Shown here: positions 17,750 through 27,709 of the stretch, in pieces | Numbering within the stretch: the first letter of the stretch is position 1 | Layout of the letters: every line of letters begins with the position of its first letter | Position numbers and translations under genes: made by a program | The notes under the pieces: generated by a model | What the model saw: the letters and a program-made list of their open reading frames with translations, nothing else | What the model was told of the DNA's origin: nothing | The model's database searches: none | NCBI GenBank assembly: GCA_030653505.1 | Contig: JAURZK010000109.1 | Coordinates: 1-64,000 of the forward strand | DNA length: 64,000 nt | Direction: 5' to 3' | Origin: Rubrivivax sp. | Lineage (GTDB): Bacteria > Pseudomonadota > Gammaproteobacteria > Burkholderiales > Burkholderiaceae_C

Positions 17750-17948
17750 TGAATTCCTGGTGCGGTCTACGGATGTGGTTGATCGATCTCGACCCGCCAT
17801 CCCACCCTCAACGAGGGACGAGTGACCGCGGTTGACAACGACCACGTGAGGCGCCCGCGAGGCGCGACTTGGCCGCCCGCTCCAGAACAGCGCCTGCGGA
17901 AGGTGGGTCGTCGGCGGAAGCGACGGGTCAGCGGTTTTTCATGCCCGT

Positions 17949-19127
17949 TCAGCGTTCGACGCGCAGCAGCTGCCCGTTGCCGCTGTCGGTCAACAGGTAG
18001 AGCCAGCCGTCGGGGCCCTGGCGCACGTCGCGGATGCGTTCGCGCAGCTCCCTGAGCAGTGCCTCGCGCGCCACCACGGTGTTGCCACTGAACTCGATGC
18101 GCCACAGCGCCTGCCCGGCCAGTGCGCCCATGAAGAGCTGGCCGCGCCACTCCGGGAAGCGGCTGCCGGTGTAGAAGACGAGGCCGCTGGGCGCAATGGA
18201 GGTCGGCACCCAGAAGCTCACGGGCAGCTCGAAGCCCGCGCCCGTGCTGGCGCCGCCCACCGGTGCGCAGGTGCCGACGGGCGAACCGTACTCGCAGCCG
18301 TGGCTCACCAGCGGCCAGCCGTAATTGGCGCCGCGGTGGACACGGTTGAGTTCATCGCCGCCCTGCGGGCCGTGTTCGGTGGCCCAGAGCTCACCGGTGC
18401 TGGGGTGCAGCGCCGCGCCCTGCACGTTGCGGTGGCCGTAGGACCAGGTTGTCGGCTGCGCGCCGCTGCGGCCGACGAAGGGGTTGTCGGGCGGCACGCT
18501 GCCGTCGCTGCGGATGCGCACGATCTTGCCGTGGCCCTGCGACAGGTCCTGCGCCTTGCCACGTTCGCTGTTCAACTGGCGGTCGCCCAGCGTGACGTAG
18601 AGCAGCCCGCCCGGCGCGACCACGATGCGGCCGCCGAAGTGGCCGGCGCTGGCGACCTTCGGCGCCTGCCGGTAGATGACCTGCCAGCCGGTGAGTGCCG
18701 TGGCGCTGGCATTCAGCAGTGCAGTGCCCACGGCCAGGCCGTTGCGGCCGGCCTCGGCGCCGCTGCCGGCTTCGGCGTAGCTGAGGAAGACGCGGCGCGT
18801 GCTGGCGAAGTCGGCCGCCGGCGCCACGTCGAAGAGTCCGCCCTGCCCCCGGGCATCCACTGCCGGCACGCCGGCGATGGCCGGCGACACGGTTCGGCCG
18901 TCGGCCGACACCAGCCGCAGCCGGCCCGGGCGTTCGGTGACGAGCATTCGACCGTCGGGCAGGAAGGCCAGGCTCCAGGGGTTGACCAGCCCGCTGGCCA
19001 GCGGCGTGGCGCGCAGCGGGCCGGCCGCGGCCGCCGGCGGCGTGGCCGCAATGGCTTCGTCGGCACCACCACCGCCACCGCACGCCGCCAGCACGGCCAC
19101 TGCAAGGATCGTCGTCGTTCGCTCCAT
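17949..19127 (-). CDS. PQQ-dependent aldose sugar dehydrogenase, lipoprotein
   Basis: A soluble glucose-dehydrogenase-type beta-propeller of about 392 residues. Diagnostic stretches are LVNPWSLAFLPDGRMLVTERPGRLRL, GQGGLFDVAP, GHFGGRIVVAPGGLLYVTLGDR, TTWSYGHRNVQGAALHP, WATEHGPQGGDELNRVHRGANYGWP and VRQGPDGWLYLLTD. The N-terminus MERTTTILAVAVLAACGGGGG contains a lipobox (LAAC), so it is probably lipid-anchored. ATG at 19127 is preferred because GGAG lies eight bases upstream; another ATG two codons earlier (19133) is possible. The natural substrate is not known from sequence. Confidence 0.88.
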   Translation of the reverse strand: MERTTTILAVAVLAACGGGGGADEAIAATPPAAAAGPLRATPLASGLVNPWSLAFLPDGRMLVTERPGRLRLVSADGRTVSPAIAGVPAVDARGQGGLFDVAPAADFASTRRVFLSYAEAGSGAEAGRNGLAVGTALLNASATALTGWQVIYRQAPKVASAGHFGGRIVVAPGGLLYVTLGDRQLNSERGKAQDLSQGHGKIVRIRSDGSVPPDNPFVGRSGAQPTTWSYGHRNVQGAALHPSTGELWATEHGPQGGDELNRVHRGANYGWPLVSHGCEYGSPVGTCAPVGGASTGAGFELPVSFWVPTSIAPSGLVFYTGSRFPEWRGQLFMGALAGQALWRIEFSGNTVVAREALLRELRERIRDVRQGPDGWLYLLTDSGNGQLLRVER

Positions 19128-19200
19128 GTCCATCGCTCCATCTTCGCGCAGCCGCTGCGGCGCGCTGCAAGCCCGTGCAACCGCCGCGCCCGGGGTGGGG

Positions 19201-20958
19201 TCAAGCCGCGGCTTCCACCACCATCTGCACCCGCTGCCTGCCGTTCCATTCGTCCAGTGCCAGCCGGTAGGCCAGGCGCGCCTGTGCCGGCAAGGCTTCG
19301 GCATGGCCGAACCAGATCGCGTCGCGTTCCTGGCCGGCGTGACGCACACGCAGCTTCATGTGCTTTTCACCCACCAGGCGCTGCTGCAGCACCTGCACCT
19401 CGTCGCAGAAGACCGGCGCCTCGAAGCCCTGGCCCCAGACCTGCGCGTCGAGCACGGCCACGGTCTGCGGGTTGAACCACTCCAGCGCCAATGGGCCGTC
19501 GGTACGCAGCGTGCGTGTGAGCGTGGCGCGGTCGAGCCACTCCTCGGCGACGCGCTGCAGTGCGTCGCCGAACACCGCCACGGCGCCCTCCAGCGCGCCC
19601 AGTGTGCAACCCGCGGCCATCGCATGGCCACCGAAGCGCAGCAGCAGCCCGGGGTGGCGCTTGGCCACGAGGTCGAGCGCGTCGCGCAGGTGGAAGCCGG
19701 GGATGCTGCGGCCCGAACCCTTCAGCCGCCCGTCGACGCCGCGCGCGAAGACGAAGGCGGGGCGGTGCAGTTGGTCCTTGACGCGGCCGGCCACGATGCC
19801 GACCACACCTTCGTGGAAGCTCTCGTCGAACAGCGTCACGGCCGGCGGCACGGCAACCGCGTCGTCGCTGCCGTCGGGCGCCGCGAAGGCCTGGAGCGTG
19901 CGTTCGGCCAGTTCACGCATGCCGCCTTCCACTTCGCGGCGCTCGCGGTTGATGGCGTCGAGCTGCGCGGCCAGTTCGGCGGCGCGCGAGGGGTCGTCGG
20001 TGAGCAGGCATTCGATGCCGAGTGTCATGTCGGCCAGCCGCCCGGCGGCGTTGATGCGCGGGCCGAGCGCAAAGCCGAAGTCGAAACCCGCGGCGCGCGC
20101 CGGCTCGCGCGACGCCGCCTGGAACAGCGCCGCCAGGCCCGGCTGCATGCGGCCGCTGCGCACACGTTTCAGGCCCTGCGCCACCAGGCGGCGGTTGTTG
20201 GCGTCGAGCTTGACCACGTCGGCGACGGTGCCCAGCGCGACGAGGTCGAGCAGGCTGTCGAGCTTGGGCTGCGCGGCCGCCGTGTAGGCGCCGCGCGCAC
20301 GCAGTTCGGCACGTGTGGCCAGCAGCACGTAGAACATGACACCCACGCCGGCCAGCGCCTTGCTGGCGAAGTTGCAGTCGGGCTGGTTGGGGTTGACGAT
20401 GACGTCGGCGTCGGGCAGCGAGACCAGACCGTCGACGAGCGCCGGCAGGTGGTGGTCCGTCACCAGCACCTGCATGCCGCAGGCGCGGGCATGCGCCACG
20501 CCGGCATGGCTGGCGATGCCGTTGTCCACCGTCACCAGCACCTGTGGCGGGCCGTTGTGGTGCGCCCGGGCCAGCTCGACGATGGGCGGCGTGAGGCCGT
20601 AGCCGTGCACGGCGCGGTCGGGCACCACGTAGCCCAGGGTGGATGGTGCCGCACCCAGCAGTGCCAGGCCGCGCAGCGCCACGGCGCAGGCGGTGGCGCC
20701 GTCGCAGTCGTAGTCGGCGACCACGCACAGGCGTCTGCCCGCGGCGATGGCGTCGGCAAGCAGGCGGCCGGCGTCGGCAGCGCCCTTCAAGGTGTCGGGC
20801 GGCAGCAGGCGGGCCAGGCTGTCATCGACTTCGTGGACCTCGCGCACGCCGCGTGCGGCCAGCAGGCGCGCCAGCAGCGGGTGCACGCCGGCCTGTTCGA
20901 GCGCGTAGCTCACGCGTGGCGGCACGTCGCGCTGCAGAAGTTGCGGGCCGGCACTCAC
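19201..20958 (-). CDS. recJ: Single-stranded-DNA-specific exonuclease RecJ
   Basis: RecJ is the 5'-3' single-strand exonuclease of recombination and mismatch repair. The DHH phosphoesterase motifs are present: VVADYDCDGATA, VTVDNGIASH, VTDHHLPA and IVNPNQPDC, and the DHHA1 region carries RFGGHAMAAGCTL. Length is 585 residues against about 577 in Escherichia coli. The start is GTG at 20958, overlapping the stop of the RpfE-like gene (GTGA); the longer ORF in the track continues antisense-like codons upstream. It forms a two-gene unit with that neighbour. Confidence 0.95.
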   Translation of the reverse strand: MSAGPQLLQRDVPPRVSYALEQAGVHPLLARLLAARGVREVHEVDDSLARLLPPDTLKGAADAGRLLADAIAAGRRLCVVADYDCDGATACAVALRGLALLGAAPSTLGYVVPDRAVHGYGLTPPIVELARAHHNGPPQVLVTVDNGIASHAGVAHARACGMQVLVTDHHLPALVDGLVSLPDADVIVNPNQPDCNFASKALAGVGVMFYVLLATRAELRARGAYTAAAQPKLDSLLDLVALGTVADVVKLDANNRRLVAQGLKRVRSGRMQPGLAALFQAASREPARAAGFDFGFALGPRINAAGRLADMTLGIECLLTDDPSRAAELAAQLDAINRERREVEGGMRELAERTLQAFAAPDGSDDAVAVPPAVTLFDESFHEGVVGIVAGRVKDQLHRPAFVFARGVDGRLKGSGRSIPGFHLRDALDLVAKRHPGLLLRFGGHAMAAGCTLGALEGAVAVFGDALQRVAEEWLDRATLTRTLRTDGPLALEWFNPQTVAVLDAQVWGQGFEAPVFCDEVQVLQQRLVGEKHMKLRVRHAGQERDAIWFGHAEALPAQARLAYRLALDEWNGRQRVQMVVEAAA

Positions 20959-21884
20959 AGCGTCTCCATCAGGGCGGGTGGTGAAGGCCGTTTCAGCAGC
21001 GCGCGGGCGCGGCGCATCAGGCTGCCTGGCGCTGCTTCGAGACGCACCCAGGCACGTTCGCCGCACAGCGTCAGCGCGGCGGGATGTTCGGTCGCTGCGC
21101 ACTCGCGCAGCTTCGCCAGCGGGCCGTCGTCCAGGGTGTCCCAGGCCTTGACCCACGCCGCCCAGTCGTCGGCGAGCGCGGGGCCGCGCAGGCGTTCGTC
21201 GACCTGCGGCGCAACGCCGGTCTCGGGCTGGGTCGGGCCGCAGCCGCTGAGCCAGAAGGAGTTCACCGGCAGCAAGCCGCGCGCCACGCGGTCGTCGTTG
21301 ATCGGGTGGTTGTAGAGCAGCATCTGCACCTCGCTCTGCAGGCGTCGCAAGGCCCGCGCGGCCGGATCCTTGCCCAGCCAGGCGTCGACGTTGCGGCCGA
21401 CCACACGGTCGAGCGACGCGGTGGCCAGCGTGGCCAGGCTCTCGTGCGCGAGGTACCAGCGCTGCGGTGCGCCGTAATGCAGCGCGTAACCCTCGCTCAG
21501 GAAGAGCGGCAGCACGGCGGCGAAGAGCGCACGCGAGGTGCTGTCGTCGAGCATCAGCGTGGCCGGGTCGAGCAGGCTGATTTGCTCCGTGCCCAGGTGC
21601 CAGTGCACAGGCGTCAGCAGGCCCCAGGACAGGTCGCCGGGTTCGATGCCGTCGGCCCGCGCCGCGCGCGCCGCCCAGGGCAGTTGGCCGCTGCCACCCT
21701 GCCAGCCCAGCGCCAGTGCCAGCGCCCGCTCGTGCGGCGGCGACAGGCTCCACTCGTCGGCTTCGTCGCGCTGCACCTCGGCCCAGCGCGCCATCAGCCA
21801 GCGCAGGTTGGGCAGCGTCAGCGAGGCGGCGGCCTGGCGGCCCGCTTCGGACAGCGGCGCCGCGAAGGGGATCAGCAGGTGCAT
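20955..21884 (-). CDS. RpfE-type conserved protein (phosphoglycerate-mutase-like annotation)
   Basis: A 309-residue protein of the family found upstream of recJ in beta- and gammaproteobacteria and called RpfE in Xanthomonas. It begins MHLLIPFAAPLSEAGR and contains the conserved LTPVHWHLG, LFLSEGYALHYGAPQRWYLAHESL, EVQMLLYNHPIND and LPVNSFWLSGCG. No catalytic function is established for this group; some databases label it phosphoglycerate mutase. It is translationally coupled to recJ and diverges from lolC across 136 bp. Confidence 0.75.
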   Translation of the reverse strand: MHLLIPFAAPLSEAGRQAAASLTLPNLRWLMARWAEVQRDEADEWSLSPPHERALALALGWQGGSGQLPWAARAARADGIEPGDLSWGLLTPVHWHLGTEQISLLDPATLMLDDSTSRALFAAVLPLFLSEGYALHYGAPQRWYLAHESLATLATASLDRVVGRNVDAWLGKDPAARALRRLQSEVQMLLYNHPINDDRVARGLLPVNSFWLSGCGPTQPETGVAPQVDERLRGPALADDWAAWVKAWDTLDDGPLAKLRECAATEHPAALTLCGERAWVRLEAAPGSLMRRARALLKRPSPPALMETL

Positions 21885-22020
21885 GCCGGCATTATCCCGG
21901 CGCCTCATGGAAGGGCCTGCCGAGCCCACCGGCCCCGCCACGCCTGCGGTCGGTACGGCACCGCACCGGTCGCGGCGATGCCGTCCGTTAGCATCCGCCA
22001 CCCATGACCTCGACGCCCCC

Positions 22021-23266
22021 ATGAACCTGCCCTACGAGTGGCACATCGGCTGGCGCTACACACGCGCCGGCCGCGCGGGCCGACGCAACGGCTTCATCAG
22101 CTTCATCAGCGGCGTCTCTATGCTCGGCATCGCTTTAGGCGTGGCCGCGCTGATCATCGTGCTGAGCGTGATGAACGGCTTCCAGAAGGAAGTGCGCGAC
22201 CGCATGCTGAGCGTCATCGCACATGTCGAGGTCTTCGACGCCGCCGGCGGCGCGCTGCCCGACTGGCGCGCCACCGCCGCTGCCGCGCAACGCGACACGC
22301 GTGTCATCGGCGCCGCGCCCTACGTGGCCGCGCAGGCGCTGGTGGGGCGCGGCGACGACCTGCGCGGTGCCGTCGTGCGCGGCATCGAGCCGGCCGAGGA
22401 AGCCAAGGTCACCGACCTGGCGCGCACCCAGGGTGCCACCTTCGCGCTGCTGAAACCGGGCGAGTGGAACATCGTCGTCGGCGCCGAACTGGCGCGGCTG
22501 ATCGGCGCGCGCATCGGCGACAAGATCACGCTGGTCGCGCCCGGCGGCCAGGTGACACCGGCCGGTGTGGTCCCGCGCCTGAAGCAGCTCACGCTGGTCG
22601 GCACCTTCGAGGCCGGGCACTACGAGTACGACAGCGCGCTGGCGCTGATCCACGTCGACGATGCGGCGCGCCTCTTCCGTGTCGAAGGCCCCACGGGCGT
22701 GCAACTGCGCCTGGCCGACGTGCACACGGCGCGCACGGTTGCCGCCGCGCTGACACAGAGCCTGGGGCCCGACGTCATCGTGCGCGACTGGACGCGCACC
22801 AACCGCAACTGGTTCGACGCCGTGCAGATCGAGAAGCGGCTGATGTTCATCATCCTCACGCTCATCGTCGCCGTGGCGGCCTTCAACCTCGTCAGCACGC
22901 TGGTGATGACGGTGACCGACAAACGCGCCGACATCGCCATCCTGCGCACCCTCGGCGCCAGCCCGCGTTCGATCATGGGCATCTTCATGGTGCAGGGCGC
23001 CACCAGCGGCATCATCGGCACGCTGGGTGGCTGCGCCCTGGGCCTGCTGGTGGCCTTCAACATCGACGTCATCGTGCCCGCGATGGAACGCGCACTGGGC
23101 GTGGCCTTCCTGCCCGGCAGCATCTACGTCATCAGCCGCATGCCCAGCGAGCCGATGGCGGCCGACATCGTGCCGGTGCTGGTGATCTCGCTGCTGCTGT
23201 CCTTCGTGGCCACGATCTACCCGAGCTGGCGCGCCAGCCGCGTCAACCCGGCCGAGGCGCTGCGGT

Positions 23267-23274
<8 letters not shown>
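22021..23274 (+). CDS. lolC: Lipoprotein-releasing ABC transporter permease (LolC/LolE/LolF type)
   Basis: A 417-residue inner-membrane permease that extracts lipoproteins for transfer to LolA. The start [15 protein letters not shown] and the first helix [33 protein letters not shown] are family hallmarks. A large periplasmic domain (about 50-265) is followed by three C-terminal helices in the FtsX domain, ending [18 protein letters not shown]. Only one permease gene precedes lolD, and no lolE follows, so it may act as a homodimer like LolF. The stop overlaps lolD by 8 bp. Confidence 0.93.
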
Positions 23275-23992
<718 letters not shown>

Positions 23993-23997
23993 ACGAG

Positions 23998-24036
23998 GCC
24001 CCCAAGCTCGCTGGCGCTCGCTACCCCCCGGGGGGC
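23998..24036. repeat. Intergenic GC-rich repeat, copy B
   Basis: A 39-bp element with GCCCCCA and GGGGGGC ends and a GCTCGCT/CGCTCGCT core, six bases after the lolD stop. It pairs with copy A at 7802-7840: same length, same ends, about 70 percent alike with one internal indel. The outer arms can form a stem. Confidence 0.6.
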
Positions 24037-24140
24037 CGTCCGCCAACGGCGCGGCAGAGCCGGTTCCGTGGCGGGAAGCCTGGTGGGGACTCTGCAGCGC
24101 ATGCAGTGCGTGCGCGAGAGCCGCTTCCTACAATGGGCTC

Positions 24141-25004
24141 GTGCTCCTGCTCAACGCCGACCTCCACTGCCACAGCAACGTCTCTGACGGCACCCTCACC
24201 CCCGAAGCGCTGGCCGCACGTGCGCACGCCAACGGCGTCGATCTCTGGGCGCTGACCGACCACGACGAACTCGCCGGCCAGCGCCGGGCGCGAGACACAG
24301 CGCTGGGCCTCGGCATGGCCTACCTGACCGGCACCGAGATTTCGGTCAGCTTCGCGGGCCAGACGGTGCACATCGTCGGCCTCGGTTTCGACGACGAGGA
24401 CGAAGAATTGAACGCCGGCCTGGCGGCCACCCGTGGTGGGCGCCTGCAGCGCGCGCACGACATGGCCGCCGGGCTGGCCAAGGTGGGCATCCACGGCGCC
24501 TTCGAAGGCTCGTTGCGCTACGTCGGCAACCCCGAGCTCATCTCGCGCACCCACTTCGCGCGTTTCCTGGTGGAAAGCGGCGTGTGCCCAGACACCCACA
24601 GCGTCTTCCGCCGTTACCTCACCGAAGGTCACCCGGGTTACGTGCCGCACCGCTGGGCAACGCTGGGCGATGCGGTGCGCTGGATCACCCAGGCTGGCGG
24701 CGTGGCCGTCATCGCGCACCCGGGCCGGTATCGCTTCACCCCGACAGAGGAGTACGCGCTCTTCACCGAGTTCATCGCCCACGGCGGCCAGGGCGTCGAG
24801 GTGATGACGGGCAGCCACAGCGCTGCCGAGCACATCCGCTACGCCGACACGGCCATCGAGTTCGGCCTGTGCGCCTCGCGCGGCAGCGACTTCCATGCCC
24901 CGGGCGAAAGCCGCACCGAACTGGGCAGCCTGCCCGACCTGCCGGGCAGGCTGCAGCCGGTGTGGGAGGTGCTGGCGCCGCGTGTGCAGCGCGCCGCCGG
25001 TTGA
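24141..25004 (+). CDS. PHP-domain phosphoesterase, RNase AM / YciV (TrpH) family
   Basis: A 287-residue polymerase-and-histidinol-phosphatase-fold metalloenzyme. The metal ligands are visible in NADLHCHSNVSDGTL, LWALTDHDEL, GTEISVSF, VAVIAHPGRY and SRGSDFHAPG. Characterised relatives are 5'-3' exoribonucleases or 3',5'-bisphosphate phosphatases that trim RNA 5' ends. The start is GTG at 24141, immediately before the first metal motif. It is separated from lolD by 148 bp containing a repeat and is probably transcribed on its own. Confidence 0.9.
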   Translation: MLLLNADLHCHSNVSDGTLTPEALAARAHANGVDLWALTDHDELAGQRRARDTALGLGMAYLTGTEISVSFAGQTVHIVGLGFDDEDEELNAGLAATRGGRLQRAHDMAAGLAKVGIHGAFEGSLRYVGNPELISRTHFARFLVESGVCPDTHSVFRRYLTEGHPGYVPHRWATLGDAVRWITQAGGVAVIAHPGRYRFTPTEEYALFTEFIAHGGQGVEVMTGSHSAAEHIRYADTAIEFGLCASRGSDFHAPGESRTELGSLPDLPGRLQPVWEVLAPRVQRAAG

Positions 25005-25019
25005 AGAAAGCCAGGTACT

Positions 25020-25040
25020 AACCCGAATCCGGGTTATACT
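25020..25040 (+). promoter_or_regulatory. Inverted repeat overlapping a -10-like box before the helicase gene
   Basis: AACCCG-AATC-CGGGTT abuts TATACT at 25035-25040. If TATACT is a -10 box, the inverted repeat covers the spacer, where a repressor could block polymerase. No good -35 is seen. The resulting leader would be about 240 nt before the helicase ATG. Confidence 0.35.
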
Positions 25041-25289
25041 GTGAGGCTGGCCTGGGTGTTGATACCGACAAACAGGCCGTTCGTTCATCCCCTTCGGCCT
25101 CTTGCCACTCAAGCCCAGACCTGTCGGTCGCAGCTGCGGTGCGCTTCTCACGGGTCGGCGGCGATGCCGTCGCACGACCTTCCGGCCCGTCCATTCAGAC
25201 ACCCAGGGCCGGGAAACCTACGCGACTTCACCTTGTGTGTCCCATCTGGGACGCATTGGCATGCCTTTGTGTGCCCAGAGAGAGTACCG

Positions 25290-26636
25290 ATGAGTTTCGA
25301 GAGCCTGAACCTGAACGAAGTGCTGACGCGCGCCCTGAGCGCCGCCGGCTACACCGAACCCACCGAAGTGCAAGCCGCGGCCATCCCGGCGGCGCTGGCC
25401 GGCAAGGACCTGATGGTCAGCAGCCGCACCGGCAGCGGCAAGACGGCCAGCTTCGTGCTGCCGGCGCTGACGCGTATCCTGGCCCAGCGCGAGCAGGCCG
25501 CCGCCGAACGCAAGGCCACCGGCCCGGCGAATGCGCAGGGCAATGGCCCGCGCGTCACGCCCTTCAGCAACGCCACCCGCGGCCCGCGCATCCTGGTGCT
25601 GGCCCCGACGCGTGAACTCGCCATGCAGGTGTCCAAGGCCGCCAGCGACTACGGCCGTTTCGTGCCCGGCCTGCGTGTGGCCACCGTCGTCGGCGGCGTG
25701 CCCTACGGCGCGCAGCTCGCCGCGCTGCGCGGCCCGCTGGACATCCTGATCGCCACCCCCGGCCGCCTCATCGACCACCTCGGCTCGGGCAAGTGCCAGC
25801 TCGGCAACGTCGAGATGCTGGTGCTCGACGAAGCCGACCGCATGCTCGACATGGGCTTCATCGACGACATCCGTCTCATCGTGGATGCCACCCCGAAGCA
25901 GCGCCAGACGGCGATGTACAGCGCCACGTTCAGCGGCACCGTCGGCCGCCTGGCCGCCGACCTGCTGCGCGACCCGCTGCGCATCGAAGCCAGCTCGCAG
26001 ACCGAAGGCCATGCCGACATCGAGCAGCGCCTGCACTGGGCCGACGACTTCGAGCACAAGAACGCGCTGCTCGACCACATCCTGACCGAGCGCAGCATGG
26101 AGCAGGCCGTGGTCTTCACGAGCACGCAGCGCGACGCCGACTGGCTGGCCGACCGCCTGCACGACATGGGCCACAGCGTGGCCAGCCTGCACGGCGGCAT
26201 GCCGCAGGGCCGCCGCACGCGTGTGCTGCAGGGCCTGCGCAGCAAGCACCTGCGTGTGCTGGTGGCCACCGACGTGGCCGCGCGCGGCATCGACGTGCCC
26301 AGCATCAGCCACGTCATCAACTACGGCCTGCCGATGAAGGAAGAGGACTACGTGCACCGCATCGGCCGCACCGGCCGTGCGGGCCGCGCCGGCCTGGCCG
26401 TCACGCTGGCCGAGCGCCGCGACAGCGGCATGATCCACCGCATCCAGCGCTACACCACGCAGCGCATGCCGGTGGCCACCATCGTCGGTCTGGAACCCAA
26501 GCGCGCCGAGCCGCCGAAGCCTTTCGACCGTCCGTTGCGCCCGGCCGGCAAGAGCTTCGGCCCGCGCCCGGCCGGCAAGGCCTTCAAGCCTGCGGGCAAG
26601 ACCTTCAGCAAAGCGGGCCCGCGCCCGGCACGCTGA
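25290..26636 (+). CDS. rhlE: DEAD-box RNA helicase, RhlE-like
   Basis: A 448-residue ATP-dependent RNA helicase. The Q motif region (FESLNLNEVLTRALSAAGYTEPTEVQAAAIP), motif I SRTGSGKT, motif Ia APTRELAMQ, motif II VLDEADRMLDMGF, motif III SATF, and motifs IV-VI (VVFTSTQRDADWLAD, VATDVAARGIDV, HRIGRTGRAGRAG) are intact. The C-terminus is a basic repeat of PAGKxF units that likely binds RNA. ATG at 25290 follows AGAGAG; the ORF track start 83 codons upstream lies in the leader. The long leader suggests post-transcriptional control, as in cold-induced helicase genes. Confidence 0.94.
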   Translation: MSFESLNLNEVLTRALSAAGYTEPTEVQAAAIPAALAGKDLMVSSRTGSGKTASFVLPALTRILAQREQAAAERKATGPANAQGNGPRVTPFSNATRGPRILVLAPTRELAMQVSKAASDYGRFVPGLRVATVVGGVPYGAQLAALRGPLDILIATPGRLIDHLGSGKCQLGNVEMLVLDEADRMLDMGFIDDIRLIVDATPKQRQTAMYSATFSGTVGRLAADLLRDPLRIEASSQTEGHADIEQRLHWADDFEHKNALLDHILTERSMEQAVVFTSTQRDADWLADRLHDMGHSVASLHGGMPQGRRTRVLQGLRSKHLRVLVATDVAARGIDVPSISHVINYGLPMKEEDYVHRIGRTGRAGRAGLAVTLAERRDSGMIHRIQRYTTQRMPVATIVGLEPKRAEPPKPFDRPLRPAGKSFGPRPAGKAFKPAGKTFSKAGPRPAR

Positions 26637-26652
26637 GCCTTCTGCCGCAATG

Positions 26653-26680
26653 AAAAAGCGCCCCGCGGGGCGCTTTTTTT
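26653..26680 (+). terminator. Rho-independent terminator of the helicase gene
   Basis: AAAAAGCGCCCC-GCGGGGCGCTTTTTTT is a GC-rich hairpin with a run of seven T residues, 17 bp after the stop. The A/T flanks make it usable on both strands, including for the convergent FKBP gene. Confidence 0.93.
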
Positions 26681-26750
26681 GGTTTCGACATCACATCGCT
26701 GTGCGATATGCGTCTTCACCGCAGCGCAAGCGCTGTCCTCTGCGCCGGTT

Positions 26751-27107
26751 TCAGACGCCGATCAGGTCGACCTCAAAAACAAGGGTCGCGTTGGGCGGAA
26801 TGACGCCGCCGGCGCCGCGGGCGCCGTAGCCCAGTTCGGCCGGGATCGTCAGCACCCGCGTGCCGCCGACCTTCATGCCCTGCACACCTTCGTCCCAGCC
26901 GCGGATGACCTGGCCTTCGCCCAGGCCGAAAGCGAACGGCTGGCCGCGGTCCTTGCTGGAATCGAACTTCTTGCCGCGTGTATTGGCGGCGGTGGGGTCG
27001 TAGAGCCAGCCGGTGTAGTGCACGCGCACACGCTGGCCGGCTTTCGCTTCGTCGCCGCTGCCGACGGTGGTGTCTTCGTACTGCAGGCCCGAGGGGGTGG
27101 TGGTCAT
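26751..27107 (-). CDS. FKBP-type peptidyl-prolyl isomerase
   Basis: A small 118-residue single-domain FKBP without a signal peptide, so cytoplasmic. The core motifs VRVHYTGWLYD, GKKFDSSKDRGQPFAFGLGEGQVIRGWDEGV, GGTRVLTIPAELGYG and IPPNATLVFEVDLIGV include the usual aromatic pocket residues. It catalyses cis-trans proline isomerisation in folding proteins. It is monocistronic and converges on the helicase terminator. Confidence 0.95.
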   Translation of the reverse strand: MTTTPSGLQYEDTTVGSGDEAKAGQRVRVHYTGWLYDPTAANTRGKKFDSSKDRGQPFAFGLGEGQVIRGWDEGVQGMKVGGTRVLTIPAELGYGARGAGGVIPPNATLVFEVDLIGV

Positions 27108-27191
27108 GTTCGATCACTGGAGGGTGGGAAGGGCGCAATGATGCCAGTCCGGCGGCCACAGGCAGGCGGGGCAGGCGCCGCCTGCCCTCGT

Positions 27192-27623
27192 TCACTCGGC
27201 CGCTGCCTCGCGGCCCGCGTCGCGCCGGCGCCGGTCCAGGGCCCCGGCGGCAGCGGCCTTCAGCAGCTTCTGGAAAGTCGGGCATTGCGCATGACTGGGT
27301 GCAGGACAGGCCGCCGCGTGCCGCAGCCCGCGACTCATGGCGCGCAACTGCCTGACCTGGGTGTCGATCTCGTCGGCCTTGGCCGCCAGCAACTTGCGGT
27401 CGATGTTCGGCCCGCCGTTGGGCGCGAGCATCGATTGGATTTCGTCCAGCGTCAGCCCGGCAGCCTGGCCTAGCGCGATCAGCGCAAGCTGATCCAGCAC
27501 ACCCGGCGCGAACCGACGCCGGATGCCCGCCGGGCCGACCGACGCAATGAGACCCCGCCGTTCGTAGTAGCGCAGGGCCGACGCAGCGACGCCGGCGCGT
27601 CGGGAGACTTCGGCAATGTCCAT
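27192..27623 (-). CDS. MerR-family transcriptional regulator with a C-x7-C pair
   Basis: A 143-residue MerR-type activator. The winged helix-turn-helix starts MDIAEVSRRAGVAASALRYYERRGLI, followed by a dimerisation helix near 70-100 and a C-terminal loop with Cys106 and Cys114 (CPAPSHAQC). The pair sits where metal- or redox-sensing MerR proteins bind ligand. ATG at 27623 is preferred; the ORF track start would lie inside its own operator. It diverges from the DUF2938 operon over a MerR-type 19-bp-spacer promoter, its likely target. Confidence 0.88.
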   Translation of the reverse strand: MDIAEVSRRAGVAASALRYYERRGLIASVGPAGIRRRFAPGVLDQLALIALGQAAGLTLDEIQSMLAPNGGPNIDRKLLAAKADEIDTQVRQLRAMSRGLRHAAACPAPSHAQCPTFQKLLKAAAAGALDRRRRDAGREAAAE

Positions 27624-27638
27624 GAGCGTCGAATGTCC

Positions 27639-27669
27639 TTGACTTGAAGTTGACTTCAACTTCTATGCT
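27639..27669 (+). promoter_or_regulatory. MerR-type promoter with 19-bp spacer and dyad operator
   Basis: TTGACT (27639-27644) and TATGCT (27664-27669) are separated by 19 bp, the overlong spacing that MerR activators correct by twisting DNA. Inside lies the perfect inverted repeat TTGAAGT-TG-ACTTCAA (27644-27659). The arrangement drives the DUF2938 gene and lies 16 bp from the merR start codon. Confidence 0.85.
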
Positions 27670-27709
27670 GACTTCCATTGCCCCACCCGTCAAGACCGAA
27701 GGAACCTCG

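Noticed and set aside
25055-25068. TTGATACCGACAAA as an FNR site before the helicase gene
   Set aside because: Only the first half-site matches; the second differs at two positions, and there is no anaerobic context for this gene.
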